A DNA stretch of 64,000 nt from NCBI GenBank assembly GCA_010279815.1, contig QEOQ01000206.1, positions 548,147 to 612,146 on the forward strand, in the 5' to 3' direction. The notes beneath the pieces are model-generated. The model did no database searches, was not told the DNA's origin, and saw only the letters and a program-made list of their open reading frames with translations. A program made the translations under genes and the position numbers. The first letter of the stretch is position 1; each line of letters opens with the position of its first letter. Source of the DNA: Brachionus plicatilis. Taxonomy: Eukaryota; Rotifera; Eurotatoria; Ploima; Brachionidae. Of the stretch, positions 1-12,975 are shown piece after piece.

Positions 1-368
1 GGAGTATTAGCTCGGTACAGATTAAAAAATTAAATAAATAAATAAAAATAAATAAATATATGTATATCAAAATTTTCAAAATACTGATCATTTAAATACA
101 AGCCGAGCTGATGGTTTCATATGTTCAACGATAGATAGACTCAATTGATATAAATTAATGTTCTTGAGTTCTCTGAAAATTATTTCAAGAAGCTTTAAGA
201 TAAAGAAATTATAATTAGTTATTTAAATTATAAGGTTAAATAAGATCATCTTAAATAAAATATTTTTATAAATGAATAAGATTAAACCATTTTTTTCTTC
301 AAATAATTTTTTTTTAGATTTTGAGATTTTTTTGAAGCAAATAGAAAAGTTAAATTTTGATTGTTTAG
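1..368. other. AT-rich sequence upstream of the first visible Rh exon
   Basis: No exon could be recognised here. The stretch ends with a polypyrimidine run and an AG directly before the exon at 369, so at least its right part is most simply an intron of the Rh gene. The 5' exons of that gene would lie to the left of the window or be too short to see. The minus-strand open frame across 223-558 is antisense to the Rh exon and is not a gene. Confidence 0.5.
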
Positions 369-1417
369 ATTCATGATGCCGGAAATTCAATTTATGTTTT
401 CTTTTTCGGAGCAGTTTATGGTCTAGCTGTGAGTAAAGTTTTAAATGTAGGCAAAATAGAGAATAACAATGATGGCTCGTCATATAATTCCAATCTATTT
501 GCAATGATTGGAACTTTGTTCCTCTGGCTATATTGGGTAATTTTTCCGAAACCATCAATCAAAATTATCTAAATTTTAAAAATCCTTTTTAAGCCTTCAT
601 TTAACTCAGCTTCAGCAAAGGGTGGAGAAGCAGGAATAACACGAGCCATTATAAATACGTATTTATCTCTGGCTGCTTCATGTGTTACCACATTCATAAT
701 TTCTGTGATAGTTGGAAAAGGTAAACTCAAAATGACTCACATTCAAAATGCAACACTTGCTGGTGGTGTTGCAATTGGAGCAGTGGCAGATGTGTTGACT
801 AGACCAGTTGGCTCAGTGATTATTGGATCTTTTGCAGGAATTGTTTCTACATTTGGATTGAAATTTTTAAATCCTGTTTTAAAAAAAATTCGAGCTCATG
901 ACACAAGTAAAATTTATTCATTTTTTTAAGTTTTGTAATAAAAGTTACCAAAGCCGGTATGTTTGCTGTTCATGGTTTATCTGGGCTTTTGTCAGCAATT
1001 GCTGGCGGAATTATTGCAGCAGTGGCAACTGAAGACATGTTTGTTTCATATTTGTAAGAGCCATTAAATAATTACCACAAAGATTTTTTAGTGCAAATTT
1101 TTTTTAGACTTTATGATTTTTATCCTGCAAGAATAAATCCAAATGATGAAAATCTAGTTTTATCAGTTGGAAAGACTGGTTTAGGCCGAACAAGTGTTCA
1201 ACAAGGCGGATTTCAGATTTTAGCTCTTGTTTTAACTTTAGGAATGTCACTTGCTGGTGGTTTAATTTCTGGTTTATTGATTAAACTTCCGATCTTTGAT
1301 AAAATGGAAGATACTGACGACATGTTTGAGGATGAACATTACTGGGAAATAGATGAAGATTTATTTTTTAACATTCAAAAATATGGCCACAAAGAAAACA
1401 TTTCAATTCGAATTTAA
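369..1417 (+). CDS. Rh-type ammonium transporter, 3' part (5' exons not seen)
   Basis: Four exons read in one phase: 369-536, 594-906, 945-1053 and 1108-1417, with GT/AG introns of 38-57 bp and a TAA stop. The product is a polytopic membrane protein of the Amt/MEP/Rh family, which conducts NH3/NH4+ (and possibly CO2) across the plasma membrane. Family features seen are the DAG of the pore helix in exon 1, a glycine-rich segment (GGVAIGAVADVLTRPVGS) in exon 2, the VHGL histidine in exon 3, and an acidic cytoplasmic tail with EDEHYWEIDED. The first histidine of the family twin-His pair, expected in the stretch DAGNSIYVFFFGA, is replaced by Phe. The second His is kept. That substitution also occurs in non-transporting Rh paralogues, so transport activity is uncertain. 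The N-terminal half of the protein is missing from the window. Family assignment is firm; the subtype is not. Confidence 0.88.
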
Positions 1418-1796
1418 TTTATTATATGGAATTTGTTTTATTAGAGGTTAAAAAAAATAATCAATTAAATTAATTTTTACAGAATAGCTAACATATTTAA
1501 TAAAATTTAATTTCAATTTCTTTTTCTTTTTTTAAATTTGTAAAGAAAAATGAGTTATTCATTAATTAATCAATTTTTTTTAAATGATAAATGAATAAAA
1601 AAATATTTTATTTAATTAAAGTTTGATAAAATAATTATTTAAAAAATTTTATATAGGCAAAAAAAATAATTCAACTCTGATCTTATCCGTAGGCGGTAGC
1701 TATATTTTGTAGCCATGGATCGTTGTCAATCATGCATACTTAATGAATTTAATAAACACATGAATATTCTTGACAGATTATTTTCGAAATTATATA
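1418..1796. other. Intergenic, nothing recognised
   Basis: AT-rich sequence following the Rh stop, with homopolymer runs. No coding frame, RNA gene or repeat structure was seen. The 3' UTR and poly(A) site of the Rh gene must lie here, but I cannot place the site. Confidence 0.5.
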
Positions 1797-2570
1797 CAGT
1801 ACTGATTCGTCACGTGGATTTTACGTAAAATTACGTAAATTTACGAAATTTTTCGATATTTTACGTAAATTTTCGTAAATTTACCATATTTTACTTTGGC
1901 CAAAAAATGACCGAATTTATGTAAATTTTGGTAAATTTTCACTCAAAAAAAAAATTATTCAAAATGATGAGAAAGAGAAATATTCAAAATGATGAGGAAG
2001 CAGTTTAGGAAATTTTAGAGTTTCAAAGAGAACTTACTCCAGCTAAATGCCAAGCAAACATTAATCATTTAAAAAAGGTATTTTATTTTCAAATAAGATA
2101 ATAAGAATAAAGAAATAATATTAAAAGAAAGTAATGAATATTATATTAAAATTTAAACATTAACATTTTAATTTAAAAAAATATCGGATGCTGCTCAACT
2201 TTTGTCTTAAATTTATTAATTTTTTATTTTAATTTTTTTTACATCGCCTACAAGGCGTTCATTGAAGAAATAAATAAATAAATAAATAATAAAGGTAATA
2301 AAAATCGTGATAAAAAAAATGGAGATTGGTCAAACTGCTAGGTCAAACAATGTCTTTGAAAAGCATTTTTTCATTAAATAAAAATAATTTACAAATTTTT
2401 ACCATTTTTTACCATTTTTTACAAAAATGTCAAAATTTACGTAAATTTTCTTTTTGTCAAAAAAAGCAATAGAAACTCTGAAATTTTTTTTGTTGAGTGA
2501 AAATTTACCAAAATTTACTTAAATTCGGCCATTTTTTGGCCAAAGTAAAATATGGTAAATTTACGAAAAT
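1797..2570. mobile_element. Non-autonomous inverted-repeat DNA transposon, right end shortened
   Basis: The arm at about 1868-1955 (containing GGCCAAAAAATGACCGAATT) is repeated in inverted orientation at about 2493-2570 (containing AATTCGGCCATTTTTTGGCC). The left end begins TACAGT, typical of Tc1/mariner-type ends at a TA target, and carries about 70 bp of TTTACGTAAA-type repeats that the right end lacks. Internal sequence includes a short broken frame at about 1964-2078 (MMRKRNIQNDEEAV, a stop, then EILEFQRELTP). I do not recognise its product. The same TTTACGTAAA vocabulary recurs in the MITE at 51231-51622. Superfamily is inferred from the ends only. Confidence 0.65.
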
Positions 2571-4008
2571 GTCAGTCTGTTCAATTTATTCATATTGTAA
2601 ATTGTTCAATATTCTCAGTTTGTTTATTTTGAATACTGTAAAAATTGATAAAATAAATACTGGCTTTGTATTTTAAATTTTAAGGATGATTTGTTAGAAG
2701 AAAATTAAAAATAAAATAAGTAAAATTGATTTGACATAATTTAGAAAAACAAAAATAAATTTTAAGTTTATTTATAAAATATTTCCCATTGAAAAAATCA
2801 TTTTTTTTATTTCGTAAAATATTTTATTCAAATTTTTAACGGAATCTCTTTAAAAAAAAATATTTTCAAATATCATTATCAATTTTTGGCGGTTATCACT
2901 CTTTTAAAAAGTTTATATTCTGTTAAATTCAAATACTTCATTAATAATTTAGTCGTAATAAGTTTCAAAAATCAAATTTCCTATTTCACTTATCATTTTA
3001 TTAATCTGTAAATATATTTCTAAAAAGATTTTTTATATGAATGTAAGCATAAAACTATAAGCAATCTTGATAATAATACCTAAACTTAACAAAAATTTAT
3101 TTTAAGATTTTTCAAATTTTTTGGATAATTTTACAAACTGAAGTAACAAAGCGTCGGTTTATACGACCGTTGTCATTACATAGTAATTATATGTCATTAT
3201 AAAGTTAAGCATTTTTATTTAAAGAATTAAATTCAGAGTCATATTTTCATGTGTAGCAAACCATGTTACTCTAAACCCATTGTGCAGAATTATACATGCG
3301 TATCATTTTTTGTAGAGTTTTGCAGATATATAAAAAATTTAATTTTACATTAAATGTTTACTTTAAAAATAGAATCATATGATGTACTAGATAGGATTTT
3401 TGCGGGAAAATGTCCATTCCTGATTCTTGCCAGATCCTAGTTAGGATTCTATCACAATTTTATAATTATCAAAAATTACGCTTACTTTTATAACTTAAAT
3501 ACAAGTCAAATGATAATAAAGGAAAAAATAAAGATAATTAAGTTTAAATTTAATTTTAGCAATCTTTTCAAAGTTTAAAAAAAATTTAATTCTTAAAAAG
3601 ATAAAAATACTTAAAATTCTCCAATTTTTTAAATTATTCTTATGTTGACAAAAAAAATTGTTTTATTTTCAAAGATATTATTTTCTAAAGAGTAAAAATT
3701 TTTGATCTTTTTCTACTAAAGTAATTTTTTATGATGATATGAAAGAAAAACTAATTATCGTCCAACAAAGTTAATCAGCGATTTTGTTAAATTTGATTTT
3801 TTTTGACATATTAAAAAAAAAAGTATTAGTTGCCATAGTGACAAAATTATAATACCTAATTATTAAAAGAATCTCATTTTAAATGAAAAAATTAAATCTT
3901 TTGCAGAAGAATTAATGCTTATCAAAATATTTTAAAAATCGAAATGTTGTTTTGATCAAAAATTCATCGATATTTACTTATTTTTATATATTGAGCTTAT
4001 GAATCAAC
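2571..4008. other. Intergenic, nothing recognised
   Basis: About 1.4 kb of AT-rich DNA between the inverted-repeat element and the BBS9 start codon. No coding frame longer than noise, no RNA gene and no clear repeat. The BBS9 promoter and 5' UTR must fall here but no motif can be called. Confidence 0.5.
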
Positions 4009-7000
4009 ATGTCTTTGTTTAAAACAAGAGATTTATGGTCTATTTCTGGCGAAAATGATTTATTCGACCAAGGATGCTTAAAAGTAGCAGACATTGGTGT
4101 TAATAAACATTCAAATTCAATTATTACAGGAAGTTACAATGGATATTTGAGAATTTATAATCCAAGTCTAAACAAGGATGTCAACGATTCGGAAAAAAGT
4201 TTTAAAGGCAACGATCTTATTTGTGAAGTTTCTTTTCCTTCTCCCATTATACAAATCGAAATTGGTAGATTCAACAGGTAAATTTAAAAATAAACATATA
4301 GGATAACTTTCATATAAAATTTAAAAATAAATATTAGTACATCCAAAAAAAATCACGTGGCCGTTCTGATGCCTAGAAAATTAGCCATTTATGAACTGAC
4401 AAGTAATATTTTTTTATTAAATTGAATTTCAAGTAAGGTATTTTCTGTGTTCTAATTATTAATAGGAAAAAAAAGGTTAGCCCTTAATGTTGAATTTGGA
4501 TTTTAATTTAAACTTAATAATTTACTCTAATTTCACTCTTAAGCTGCCATCCCTATTGATTGATTATCATTTATATGCATAAAATAAAATAAAAAATCTA
4601 AGATGATTTGTCAATTAGGTTAATTTTCGTAATTTTACCAAAATTTTATGATAATTCACTTAAAATAGGCAAATTAAAGTTCATGATCAAATTTAAATTT
4701 CAAAACAAAATTTTAATTTAGAATCAATTTTTTAACAATCAATTAATAAACTTTATTAAACATACTATTTTAATCTCTAACTAGGAAAAAATTATTTTAA
4801 TTTTAATCTGAAGTAAAAATTAAAATTAAATCAATATTTTGAAATTCTGAAATACAAAATTTAACTATGTTCCGATTAAATATTTAATAAATATATTTTA
4901 TTGTTTGAGTCATAATTTGGATAACTCAATGTAGATTTTAATTATTTGGTTGTATTTTTCAAAAAAAAATTTACAAGAACCAATTAAAGATTAATTAGAA
5001 AAAATAGGATTTTTTTAAAAATTTAATGCAATTCCACGTGAATTTCGGTTAATTTATGTAAAAAATTAAATTTTCAATATATTTTCTGATTTTTTTTTTT
5101 AAATTTCGATACAAAAAAAATTTGAAAAAAAAATTTTTTGTTTAATTATTACTTTTAAAAACTTTTTGAGTACTTTTCCGATTTTTTTTTTATTTCTTAA
5201 AAAAAAGCAATAAGACAATTTTTTTTTCTTGAAAAATTTTTATGAAAAGATATCTAATGTTTTCCAGTTTTAAAAATAAATAGAAAAATTAAAAAAAAAA
5301 TTGTTTTATATATTTTAATCGAGCAAAATAATCTACTAAAAATATCATAACATCTTTTAATCTCTTTAGCTCTCACCCATAAATCCACTGTACTAAATGA
5401 GTAAATCAAAACCTTCGAGCAAAAGGTTCATTTAAGAATTTTACCTTGCGTAGATTAAATTTCAAAATAAAAAAGGCCATATTACAGAATATTTTCTTTT
5501 CTTTAATAAATTGTATAATAATTTAAACAAATCGATTCAATCGGCCTTGATTGACAGGTTTTTCTTGAATTCGTAAAAATTCTAGAGTCAACTTATTCTA
5601 AAGACTTAAAAAAAATTTTATCTAATAATTTTGGCGGATAAATTATTAATAAATAAATTAAAAAAGGTATTAATGATGGTAATGTGGAACATGGAAATCA
5701 GTTTAAACTCAAATTCATTTACGAACACCCATTGCAAAGAAACGCATTTTGTATGTGTAAAGGTCCGTTCGGTGGAATTTCTGGCCCCAATTCTGACCCT
5801 CACGAATACATATGTGTTCAATCCATGGACGGAATGCTTTCTATATTCGAACACGAAAGCTTTTCTCTAAGTTGCTTTTTGCCAAAAGTGCTTATCCCGT
5901 CACCAATTAAATACGTTGCCAAAACCGACTGCTTTGTTACTGTCAATTCCTCGTGGGAGCTGGAGGCCTACAGCTATCAAACTTTGGCTACTTCTAGCAA
6001 AACATTCGAAAGACAATCTAGTGGTGATAATTCAGCAGTTAGATCAAAACGAATACAACCAGCTTATTCCTACAATCTAGGCGAATCAATAATAGACATT
6101 GAGGTCTATTCCCAAAACAACAATTGTTCTGTGCTTGTCCTTGGCGAACGCAATCTATTCTGCTTTAACGAAATGTGTAATTTGAAATTCATGAAAAAAT
6201 TTGACTTCAACCCAAGCGCTTTGTGCGTTTATCCACTAATTGACCAAGATGGTTCAATAATTAATTCCAACTCAATTAATTTTTTGATATCAACTCATTC
6301 AAAAAATCTATTTGTTCACGAGGACGTGAAAGTTAAGTGGGCAGCTCAGCTGAATCACGTTCCAGTTCAGGTATGTGTGACAAAAATAAATGAAATAAAT
6401 GGCGTGATTGTCTCTTTGTCTGAAGAGGGACAAATTGACTGCAGCTATTTGGGAACAGAGCCGGCATTTTTGAATCCTCTTCTCAAGGAAGAAGCCTCCA
6501 AGGCGTTCAACTTCGAATCTGCCGAACAAGAATACAGAGTGCTGCAATCACAGATCAAAAATGCCATCATGAACACAGGCATGGTACTGAGCTCATCGCA
6601 CAAGTCTGGTCTAACAATGAGCATTGATGTGCCCAGCAAGCTGGACGCTCTTTCAAAAAATTTAGACACCCAACTAAATGACCCTATAGATCCCATTCCT
6701 TCAATCAACTGTAAATTAAGTCTTAAGTGTGTGGAAGGTGCACAAAATGTTCGAGTTGTGGTAAATTGTAGGCCTCCGTTGGTAGCTGTGCCAGACAATT
6801 TTTGCTATTCGTCAATAAACGCCATTGCCTATGAGCAAGAGATTTGTTTTTATCCAAAAACAAAGCATGTGCCATCTAGCTTGGATGTGAGTGTGTGCGC
6901 AAGCTATTCTTATGTGGCAAATGGTTCGCCTAAGGTTGCTGAATGCAAATTTAGACTGCCTTTAAAATTGGTGATGAAGTCCGGTTTGCAAGGATCAAAG

Positions 7001-8119
7001 ATGGAAAATGAACAAAAGGAGTCGAAAATTAGTCAAGTTAAAAAAATTACCATTGAAACCAACAGGCCATGTGCAAATTTGACCGACATTTTTCCAGAAT
7101 TTGCATCATCCTACATTCCAGCAAATGGAAATGTGATATCGGCACAATTCTACGGTCTGGCCAATCTGAACATAATAGTCCAGGCCGCAAAAAGTGGCTC
7201 AGGCCGCTACAGACTTCAATCGGACAACTACGAGTCTCTTTGGCTCATCAGCAAAGAATTTGTGACTCGACTGAACGCATTCTACTCAAAGCAATCACAA
7301 CCTTTGGAGCTTATGTACCAAGAAAATTTGCCCACCGAAGACTTGCGGGCAATAATAGACAAACATTTGGATTTGCGCTACAAAATCGAAAGTCAAAAAG
7401 AACATTTGGAAAAAAGCTGTTCACAATTTAGAGCGGTTCAGAAGCAAATGCTAATCAAATTTAAAGATAAAAGTCCCAATAGTTTGGACAACATGGACGC
7501 ATTGTTGGAAGCTACTCATAGACAAATTGTGACCATATCTGATATTCTGGTCGATACTCAAACCGAACTAGATTTGGTCACCAATTCATTGAATTGCATC
7601 AGTAGTTTGTATGTGCTGTTGATAACCATGGCTTTTAAGTTTAGTAAAGAAGGCATGGAAATGCTGGAAGCGGCCATGAATATTCAGTCCGGAGATACGT
7701 CAGAGTATGGCTGGGAAGAGATGGTGAATGCAGCCGTGTCCAGCATGGTCCGATTGTATTTTAAGAATGCTCGTGATACGACTGGTGTTCAGCAAATAAA
7801 AGGACCGGTTGATTCTAGTAAACTAGATAAACAACTCAAGAACTTTTTGGCTAGACTTGAGTCTGGCTCAAGTTTAGTACCCACTAGGAAGGAAAAAATA
7901 GAAAACGAGATGGATCAGATGGCTGACAACAGTGCTGAGAAGAACAAGTCACGAGAAGGATACGAATATTTTGACTCTAAGAATAAAAAAGAGGTTGTGA
8001 CTAAAGAGCCCGAGAAGAAAGCCTTTGGTTCTAATAAATTGCCGACTTTCGAAGAATTGATGGCTTCGGAAGAATACCAGAATAAAGATGATTCTAATTA
8101 TGAACTAGATGATGATTAA
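4009..8119 (+). CDS. BBS9: Bardet-Biedl syndrome 9 protein (PTHB1), BBSome subunit
   Basis: Three exons: 4009-4277, 4338-4402 and 5667-8119, giving 928 codons. Intron 2 is 1.26 kb; exon 3 carries most of the protein. BBS9 is a core subunit of the BBSome, the coat complex that moves membrane proteins in and out of cilia. The N-terminus MSLFKTRDLWS and the following beta-propeller segments (FDQGCL, GSYNGYLRIYNP, DGNVEHGNQ, QSMDGMLSIFE, VLGERNLFCFNE, MKKFDFNPS) match the family closely. They are followed by the beta-sandwich region with CKFRLPLKL, the TDIFPEFAS/SLWLIS segment, and a helical C-terminus with QFRAVQKQMLIKFKDKSP. The tail is acidic and lysine-rich with low conservation. The length is slightly above the human protein (about 887 aa). 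The ATG at 4009 is chosen because the very N-terminus aligns. No frameshift is seen. Confidence 0.95.
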
Positions 8120-11100
8120 TTTTTTTTTTTATTTTGTCAATTAAATTAAAATTTTTTGTTTAAAATTAATTTTTGTGATTAAATTCAAATATGAAAAATA
8201 AAGATAATTTAAAGAAATATTTTTTTTAAATGCATTTAAATAATTAAAACAAGTCTAAAAATACAGGATTTTAAAAAAAGAATTTTTTTTTAAATGTAAA
8301 AATTAAACATGAAATCGAATATGCATATTCGAATCGATATTCGAATAAGCAGCATTTCGAATTTAATTTTTGAATAATAAACCTGAAAATTAATTTATTT
8401 AATTAAAAATTGAATCTCTAAAATATTCGAATTAAAATTTGAAAATATAAAATTTTTGGATCAAATACTGAATACAATAAATATTAAATTTAATGTTTGA
8501 AAATATAAATTAATCAAAAAAAATTTAATGAAAAAAAAATTCATTGAATAAATTGAATTTCAATTCGATTTGGATACTAAAAGTGTGCCAGATTTTCAGC
8601 AGTCAACACAACTCTTCTAAGGTTTTCTGGATTACAATAGTCCCATCCATCTTATAGCTGTTCTGATTTAATCAACGCTTCAAAAGTACAACTAAAAAAC
8701 TAAATTTTCAAATACTTGATTTTTGATTTATCCTATTCAAATTTTAATACTTTTCAATTATTAGTTGAATTTATCTAAAATTCAATGTGTTTTTAAATTA
8801 AAGTTAAGTTCAAATTTAATTTCAAAAATAAAAATAAATCAAATATAAATTCAAATTTATCTTATATTCAAGATTTTATTCGAATATACTACTTTTTCAA
8901 TAGTCTTTTCAAATTTTTTAGTTATTCAAGTTTCAATTTGTATCCAAAAAGCTAATTCTTTAAAAGTATTTTTTTCCAATTGATCTTTAATTGATTTTTC
9001 CAAAATCTTCATTTGAAAACTTTAAAGACAAAATTAAAATCTAAATTGAGTTTTACAAATTATCTCTCAAACAAACGCTAAAAATTTCACCGAAACAAAG
9101 TTACTTATTACCGTAAACTCGCGTTAATCAATCTAAGAGTAAAGACAAAATCCAACATTTTTGCTATTAGAGTTAATTACATGGTTTCTATATTATAAAA
9201 ATTAAAATTGAATCAACAAATAAGTCGAATGCAAAAAATAATACTGTAAGAATAAAATTTTAAATCTTTAATTTTTTCTACTGACTTAAAAAATATTTTT
9301 ACACTGAAAAAGTATTTTTATCTAATAAAAACGTTTATACATTTATATTTATTTTCTATAAATAAAAGTAAATGAATACAAATGAAGTTTAGTTAGTGAA
9401 AATTAGAGTATAGGTCTTGTTCTTATTAGTCTTATTTATTTCCTAATGATAGAAGATTATTATCAATACAGATTTTTTATGCCCAGTTTGTTCCTAAATA
9501 TATTGTAGTCTTATGAAAAAACGAATAAAAATTTAAGAAAAATTCAATATCTCTGTTACAGCTTATAAGCCAAATCTTTTTAGAAAAAAAGGCTTAAGAC
9601 TGTTTTATTATAGAAAAACCTCTTTAACATAATTTAAATTTTAACATTTATGTTTAAAGAAATAAAATAATGTTCTTTTATGTTATTTTATTAAAATTGT
9701 TGATTTTTAAAAAAGTTTTGTTAAAAACCATAACAAACCGTTAGCTAAGAATTTATTGTTTAACAACTCGAATAATTCATTCCATACAATGATGTCTGTC
9801 ACTTTATTTTTTGTAGTAATCCATTTGCAGCAAAAGTCCAGAAAAATTTGGGCGAAATAAAACAAGAATTTCTATAATAGTTTTCTTAAAAAATTATTTA
9901 TAGCACCTTGGAAAATTTAAAACTTTTATCAATCATCAAAACATAAACATGAGGATACATTACATCAGAAATTGTTATATTAAAAAGGCTACTTTTGACC
10001 TATTTTAATTAGAAGAATTGAGTACAGTTAAAATTTAAGAAATTTAATATTAAAATGCAAATTTTAAGCGTTCACATATGGGAAGTAAGATTACATGGAA
10101 AATTCTTTTTGACAGACAGAGCTATAAAAATAAAATTAATGAAGAAAATTTAAATCAAAAATTAAACAGAAATTCAAGGACAGTTTCATGTTTTGTGTTG
10201 TTTTTTAATTTCAGTCTTTTTATTTCTTCTATTTGTACACCTCTACCTATTCTGATGGGATACGCGGATTAAAAATACTAAATATCAAGAAGAAAAATTT
10301 AAATTTAAAATAATAAATGTATGCTGTGCAATCGGTCTCTAATATGTATTTTGGATTAAAATTATTTATATTTAATTACTTTTTTGACAACCATTTGTTA
10401 TATCGAACTTTTTTCAATTAATTTTTTTTATTTCAAATTTTTGATTGTGTTGAATTTTTGGCAGAAAAAGAAGGACAAAACTTGGCAATAAAAAAATTCA
10501 AAAATTGAAAGAATGAAATTTAAGATGTTGCATTCAAGAGATAATCAGCTAAAAATTGATTTTGATTTTTTTGCGGAAATTAAGCTCTGCTATCAATTTT
10601 TTTATTTTAAAATTGTAGAAAAAAGGCTTTACTGTTTTTGTGCCCGATTTTTTATTAGGAAGGGTTAGAATTTCAAATTTCCGTAAATTTAAAAAACCGT
10701 ATACAATATTTAAAAATTATTGATTTTTTCATTAAAATTACTTGTTTAAATAAAAAAGAACAATTTCGTAGGTTTCAAGCTTGGATAATATTTTTATTTT
10801 TTCTTTCTTTAAAATTTCAAGAAACTTAGATTATTCGAAAGTTTTTTTTAATCCTTTTTCACGATAATTTACTTAAATTATTTTTTTTTAATTATTCTTT
10901 TTTTTAACGTGTTTGCTAGAATAGAATATTTATTTATTTCAATCAAAAATATCATCATACAATTATTTTGCAGGAGCTGAGCGAATTATTCAATTTTTTT
11001 TCTAATAAATATTTAGAATAAAATTTTTTTAAAGAGACACTCATTTTTGATCAAATTTTATTTTTATACAAATAATAAAAAAGAAATTTAAAAAAGAATG

Positions 11101-11675
11101 ATTAATAAAAGCTTTCAATCAATTAGATAAAAAATTTTATTAAATTTTGATTATACATTTTTTAATAGTAAAATATTTTTTTTAAAACTAACATTTCTAA
11201 CACACCTTTTAAACGAAAGATAATTTTAAATACTCTTATTTGGCGTATTTGATAAATAATCTTAGAAGTTTAGCTTTTATTATTTTAATTAGAAGCCTTT
11301 GAGTTTTATTGAACCTAGAAAATATTAAAATTTGGTTGATATGGAGAAATAAGATTATGTAGTTGCTTTGAATCCACTTGATTATACTTTGAAAAATAAA
11401 TATCGCCAAAAATATCACAATCTAAACACATTTGAGAGCTTAAAATTAAAGTTTCAGGTAATCAAAAAAATTCAAATTTAAATTTTTAAATTTATTTTTC
11501 GAAAATTTTATTTTTTTTCGTATTAAACGCGAAAAAATCTCCAGACAATTAAATAGTCATATAAGTTTGATTCCCTTTGGTTGCTAAGCGTTTGTTCGAT
11601 TTAAAATTTTTTGTTTAGAAAAAATTAAAGAAAATAGCCCAACAAACTCATAAATTTAATAGATAACTAGCTAAG
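8120..11675. other. Large intergenic region, no gene recognised
   Basis: About 3.5 kb of AT-rich DNA. The BBS9 stop is followed by a long T run and A-rich stretches. At about 8309-8350 there are clustered ATTCGAA-type motifs in both orientations. At 9111-9124 the sequence ACCGTAAACTCG matches the terminus of the transposon at 26460, but no partner end was found. Short open frames at 10078-10272 (+) and 11236-11418 (-) have low-complexity content and look like chance. Confidence 0.5.
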
Positions 11676-12975
11676 ATGAGCCATAGTTATAAAAATCACC
11701 ATCACAGCGAAAAGAATGAATTTTTTAATGTTTTCAACGAGTTAAAGGCCAAAAAATCAAATCTACTTAGCTTGTTTGATTTTCAAAATACCGAACTGAT
11801 AAACGTGGGTGCCCAAGCTCCAGCTCCATCCAAAGATTACTGTCAATTGATTGTGAATCATCACTACGTTATTTTTCGCAGATGGAAAATAACCTTAAGA
11901 GGTGACTCTGAAACAAGGTATCCTACTGAAATTAAGGATAGCTTTGAGGACTTTGCTTATGATGAAAATATTGAGAGTAAATTTATAATTTAAAAAAAAA
12001 ATCTTCATTTAAAATGTTCCCAAAGGAGAAATAAAACTCATTTTTGGACAAGAATTGTACAATTACATAGAAAATATAGTGGTCAAAAAAAAATTGGATT
12101 ATTTAGATCGAATGCCTAATAATATTCTTGTTATGATAATTTCAAAGCTTGCACTAGAAGACATTTCAAAATTGGCACAAGTCAATAACCATTTTAGACA
12201 GGTAAGTTAATTAATACACTTGAAAGTAAAAATGTTTACCAGAAATTAATAATTAAATTAGCTTTACTAAAGTTTTGTTTAAACTATTAGTTAATTAATT
12301 AAAAAAAAAACAAAAAGGTAAAAATAATAAGTTTTTTTTTAAATCTAAACATTGACTCTAAATCATCTTGAGCGTTTTAATTAATAAATCGTGAAAAAAA
12401 TTCAATAAAAAAATTACCAACTCCAACTCTTTATTCCAAAAAAAGAGTTAGGTTTAAAAATCAAAAATTTAATAAATTTTCCAATCGAAAATAATTAAAT
12501 TTAAATTTTCCTAAGCTATGCAGGAGTGATCATGTTTGGATAAAATTATATAAACAATATTATACTACAGAGATAACGCCAGAGATGCAACAATTGGCAG
12601 AAAGCAGCGAGAATGGATGGAGAAAATTGTTCTTCACGAATAAACTCAAATTACAAGTAAATTAAATTTCATTTCAGCCCAGACACCTCTTTATTTTCTT
12701 TATCTTTTAATTAAATTTTTTCTGCCTCGATATTCTTTAATAAAAAAAAAATCAATAATTTCAATTTTATAATTAAGCTTGAATTGAGACGCCAAGCAAA
12801 AAAGAGTACATATGATGACCATGTTGATTTTCCGTCAAGAAGAGTAGTTAATGATGAAGCAAGATCCAAGACTCGCAATGCAAAATCTGTTTCAAGATAT
12901 GAAGACGACGATTTTAAACGAAATTCGTCAAACAATAAACTTAGATATTCAACCTTTTTGACAGAAAACTATTAA
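11676..12975 (+). CDS. FBXO36: F-box only protein 36
   Basis: Four exons: 11676-11976, 12026-12201, 12516-12656 and 12778-12975, 272 codons including the stop, phase kept at every junction. F-box proteins are the substrate-recruiting subunits of SCF (Skp1-Cul1-F-box) ubiquitin ligases; the substrate of FBXO36 is not known. Features include the family N-terminal block PSKDYCQLIVNHHYVIFRRW, an F-box across exon 2 (LDYLDRMPNNILVMIISKLA, then LEDISKLAQVNNHFRQ), and the family C-terminal block GWRKLFFTNKLKLQ in exon 3. Compared with the vertebrate protein (about 188 aa), this one has an extra N-terminal segment of about 40 aa and a hydrophilic tail of about 60 aa in exon 4 rich in Arg, Asp, Ser and Asn. 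The exon 3 acceptor is the AG at 12515; using the later AG gives an immediate stop. Confidence 0.9.

Noticed and set aside
223..558. 111-codon minus-strand open frame over the Rh exon
   Set aside because: Antisense to a well-supported Rh exon and rich in Lys/Phe low-complexity; no family signature.
10078..10272. 64-codon plus-strand frame in the BBS9-FBXO36 spacer
   Set aside because: Low-complexity Lys/Asn/Phe content, no splice partners or motif; expected by chance in AT-rich DNA.
11236..11418. 60-codon minus-strand frame
   Set aside because: Ile/Lys/Phe-rich with no signature and no neighbouring exons.
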